From NCBI GenBank assembly GCA_900557505.1, contig USTC01000061.1, forward strand, positions 1 to 6,796: a stretch of 6,796 nt of DNA, written 5' to 3'. The translations under genes and the position numbers were made by a program. The DNA is from an uncultured Collinsella sp. Its GTDB lineage: Bacteria > Actinomycetota > Coriobacteriia > Coriobacteriales > Coriobacteriaceae. Below, one piece after another: positions 4,873 to 6,796 of the stretch (position 1 is the stretch's first letter; each line of letters starts with the position of its first letter). The notes below the pieces were generated by a model. It had not been told where the DNA came from. It searched no databases and saw nothing but the letters and a program-made list of their open reading frames with translations.

Positions 4873-6765
4873 ATGAGTAAGATTCTTGGTATCGACCTTG
4901 GTACTACTAACTCCGCTATGGCCGTCCTCGAGGGCGGTTCTCCGACCATTATCGTGAACGCCGAGGGCGACCGCACCACCCCGTCCGTTGTGGGCTTCCG
5001 CGCCGACGGCGACCGCGTCGTGGGTAAGGCCGCTAAGAACCAGGCTGTCACCAACCCCAAGAACACCGTGTTCTCCATCAAGCGCTTCATGGGCCGCAAG
5101 TACTCCGAGTGCACCTCCGAGATCAAGACTGTGCCGTATGAGGTCAAGGAGGGCCAGGGCGGTCGTGCCGTCGTCGACATCGAGGGCAAGGATTACACCG
5201 CTGAGCAGGTGAGCGCCATGACGCTCGCAAAGATGAAGGCCGACGCCGAGAAGTATCTGGGCGAGACCGTCACCGACGCCGTCATCACCGTTCCGGCCTA
5301 CTTCAACGACGCCCAGCGTCAGGCCACCAAGGACGCCGGTAAGATCGCCGGCCTCAACGTCAAGCGTATCGTCAACGAGCCGACCGCTGCCGCTCTTGCC
5401 TATGGTCTGGACAAGCAGGGTACCGACCAGCGCATCCTGGTCTTCGACCTGGGCGGCGGCACCTTCGATGTCTCCATCCTCGATCTCGCCGACGGCGTGT
5501 TTGAGGTTCTGTCCACCTCGGGCGACAACCACCTGGGCGGCGATGACTGGGATCAGCGCGTCATCGACTGGATGGCCGACAAGTTCCAGCAGGAGAACGG
5601 CGTCGATCTGCGTCAGGACCCCATGGCCCTGCAGCGTCTGAAGGAGGCTGCAGAGAACGCCAAGAAGGAGCTCTCCGCGGCGCAGCAGTCCACCATTAAC
5701 CTGCCGTTCATTACCATGAACCAGTCCGGCCCGCTGCACCTCAACTACACGCTGACCCGCGCCGAGTTCGAGAAGATCACCCGCGACCTGCTCGAGCGCT
5801 GCAAGCAGCCTGTCACCAACGCCCTGCGCGACGCTAAGCTCAAGCTCTCCGATCTGACCGAGGTCATCCTCGTCGGCGGCTCCACCCGTATGCCTGCTGT
5901 CCAGGATCTGGTCAAGACCATGACCGGCAAGCAGGCCAACATGTCCGTGAACCCCGATGAGGTCGTTGCCGACGGCGCTGCCGTCCAGGGCGGCGTGCTC
6001 ACCGGTGACGTCGAGGGCATCCTGCTGCTCGACGTAACCCCGCTGTCGCCGGGCGTCGAGACCATGGGCGGCATCATGACCAAGATGATCGACCGCAACA
6101 CCACGATCCCGACCTCCAAGACCGAGGTCTACTCCACCGCAGCCGACAACCAGACCAGCGTCGAGATCAACGTGCTCCAGGGCGAGCGCGAGCTTGCCCG
6201 CGACAACAAGTCGCTCGGTAAGTTCCAGCTGACCGGTATCCCGGCTGCCCGCCGCGGCGTGCCGCAGATCGAGGTCACCTTCGACATCGACGCCCACGGC
6301 ATCGTCAAGGTCTCCGCTAAGGACAAGGGCACCGGCAAGGAGCAGCAGATCACTATCTCCGGCTCCACCGCTCTGTCCGACGACGAAGTCGATCGTATGG
6401 TCAAGGACGCCGAGGCTCATGCCGAGGAGGACAAGAAGCAGAAGGAAGAGGTCGAGGTCCGCAACCAGACCGATAGCCTGTGCTACTCCACCGAGCAGAC
6501 CCTCAACGAGCTGGGCGACAAGGTTTCCGCCGACGTGAAGTCCAAGGCCGAGGCCGCTATCGCCGACGCCAAGAAGGCACTCGAGGGCTCTGACGTCGAG
6601 GCCATCAAGGCCGCCGGCGAGTCCCTGCAGTCCGTGGCCTACGAGCTGGCTCAGGTTGTCTACGCCGACGCTCAGCAGCAGACCGACGGCGCCGCCGGTG
6701 CCCAGCCTGCCGACGATGACGTTGTCGACGCCGACTACGAGGTTGTGGACGACGAGGACAAGTAA
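4873..6765 (+). CDS. dnaK: Hsp70 chaperone DnaK
   Basis: This complete 630-residue cytosolic ATP-dependent chaperone binds exposed hydrophobic segments of unfolded proteins, working with DnaJ and GrpE. The nucleotide-binding domain (about 1-378) has GIDLGTTNS (6-14), catalytic K70, [17 protein letters not shown] (140-156), [11 protein letters not shown] (168-178), [11 protein letters not shown] (191-201) and LVGGSTRMP (333-341). The hydrophobic linker ILLLDV (383-388) leads into the beta substrate-binding domain (about 389-500) and then the helical lid, with an acidic tail ending YEVVDDEDK. The Shine-Dalgarno AGAGAGAGGG (4855-4864) lies 8 nt before the ATG. Codon use is strongly biased toward GGT, CGT and AAG, as for highly expressed genes. 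Oddities are a segment at about 77-101 that I recall as absent from B. subtilis and Streptomyces DnaK, and P393 where LSLG is nearly invariant. The next gene begins 2 nt after the stop, so this is the head of a chaperone operon. Confidence 0.98.
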   Translation: MSKILGIDLGTTNSAMAVLEGGSPTIIVNAEGDRTTPSVVGFRADGDRVVGKAAKNQAVTNPKNTVFSIKRFMGRKYSECTSEIKTVPYEVKEGQGGRAVVDIEGKDYTAEQVSAMTLAKMKADAEKYLGETVTDAVITVPAYFNDAQRQATKDAGKIAGLNVKRIVNEPTAAALAYGLDKQGTDQRILVFDLGGGTFDVSILDLADGVFEVLSTSGDNHLGGDDWDQRVIDWMADKFQQENGVDLRQDPMALQRLKEAAENAKKELSAAQQSTINLPFITMNQSGPLHLNYTLTRAEFEKITRDLLERCKQPVTNALRDAKLKLSDLTEVILVGGSTRMPAVQDLVKTMTGKQANMSVNPDEVVADGAAVQGGVLTGDVEGILLLDVTPLSPGVETMGGIMTKMIDRNTTIPTSKTEVYSTAADNQTSVEINVLQGERELARDNKSLGKFQLTGIPAARRGVPQIEVTFDIDAHGIVKVSAKDKGTGKEQQITISGSTALSDDEVDRMVKDAEAHAEEDKKQKEEVEVRNQTDSLCYSTEQTLNELGDKVSADVKSKAEAAIADAKKALEGSDVEAIKAAGESLQSVAYELAQVVYADAQQQTDGAAGAQPADDDVVDADYEVVDDEDK

Positions 6766-6767
6766 TC

Positions 6768-6796
6768 ATGTCCGCCCGTAAAGCTCGCACGGAGGC
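6768..6796 (+). CDS. Start of next chaperone gene, probably grpE (partial)
   Basis: An ATG 2 nt after the dnaK stop opens a frame that runs off the window after nine codons plus two bases (MSARKARTE). GAGG at 6754-6757, inside the end of dnaK, may act as its ribosome site with about 10 nt spacing. The charged N-terminus is compatible with the disordered start of GrpE, the DnaK nucleotide exchange factor that follows dnaK in most actinobacteria. The identity rests on gene order alone, since too little protein is visible. Confidence 0.55.

Noticed and set aside
4870..6420. Long minus-strand open frame of about 516 residues across dnaK
   Set aside because: It lies opposite a complete DnaK. Its Asp/Gly/Val/Leu-rich composition is what biased GC-rich codons give on the opposite strand, and there is no recognisable domain or ribosome site.

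Overview
The window looks like a chromosomal segment of a high-GC Gram-positive anaerobe, most likely a Coriobacteriia member close to Collinsella. This is inferred from the GC-rich codon use, a clostridial-style short NadB, a DnaK with actinobacterial-looking signatures ([14 protein letters not shown]), the dnaK-to-grpE order and the clostridial-type ferredoxin. The genus is a guess from style. No database search was possible.

Layout. Positions 1-221 hold no convincing gene but contain two large inverted repeats. One is a 23-bp-arm repeat of unknown role (49-117). The other is a 44-bp palindrome (137-180) that overlaps a good sigma70-type promoter. Positions 222-4086 are a tight four-gene NAD operon on the plus strand: nadA (quinolinate synthase), nadB (L-aspartate oxidase), nadC (quinolinate phosphoribosyltransferase) and niaR (niacin-responsive repressor, HTH plus 3H domain). 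The operon ends at a strong symmetrical hairpin terminator (4100-4138), which also faces a convergent minus-strand gene for a 61-residue 2[4Fe-4S] ferredoxin (4178-4363). About 500 bp without genes follow (4364-4872), AT-richer in the middle. They carry the ferredoxin promoter region and the control region of dnaK. dnaK (4873-6765) is complete, and the first nine codons of what is probably grpE run off the right edge.

How it works together. NadB oxidises L-aspartate to iminoaspartate. NadA condenses this with dihydroxyacetone phosphate to quinolinate, and NadC converts quinolinate to nicotinate mononucleotide, giving de novo NAD. NiaR is encoded last in the same transcript. It very probably represses the operon through the large palindrome over the promoter when niacin is plentiful, closing a feedback loop. 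The ferredoxin and dnaK genes are separate transcription units with general redox and protein-folding roles.

This is mostly ordinary core metabolism, and I see no new multi-gene system. The points most worth checking are the double-length operator with four half-sites at exact 12-bp spacing, the inverted repeats at 49-117 and 1251-1285, and two sequence peculiarities of DnaK.
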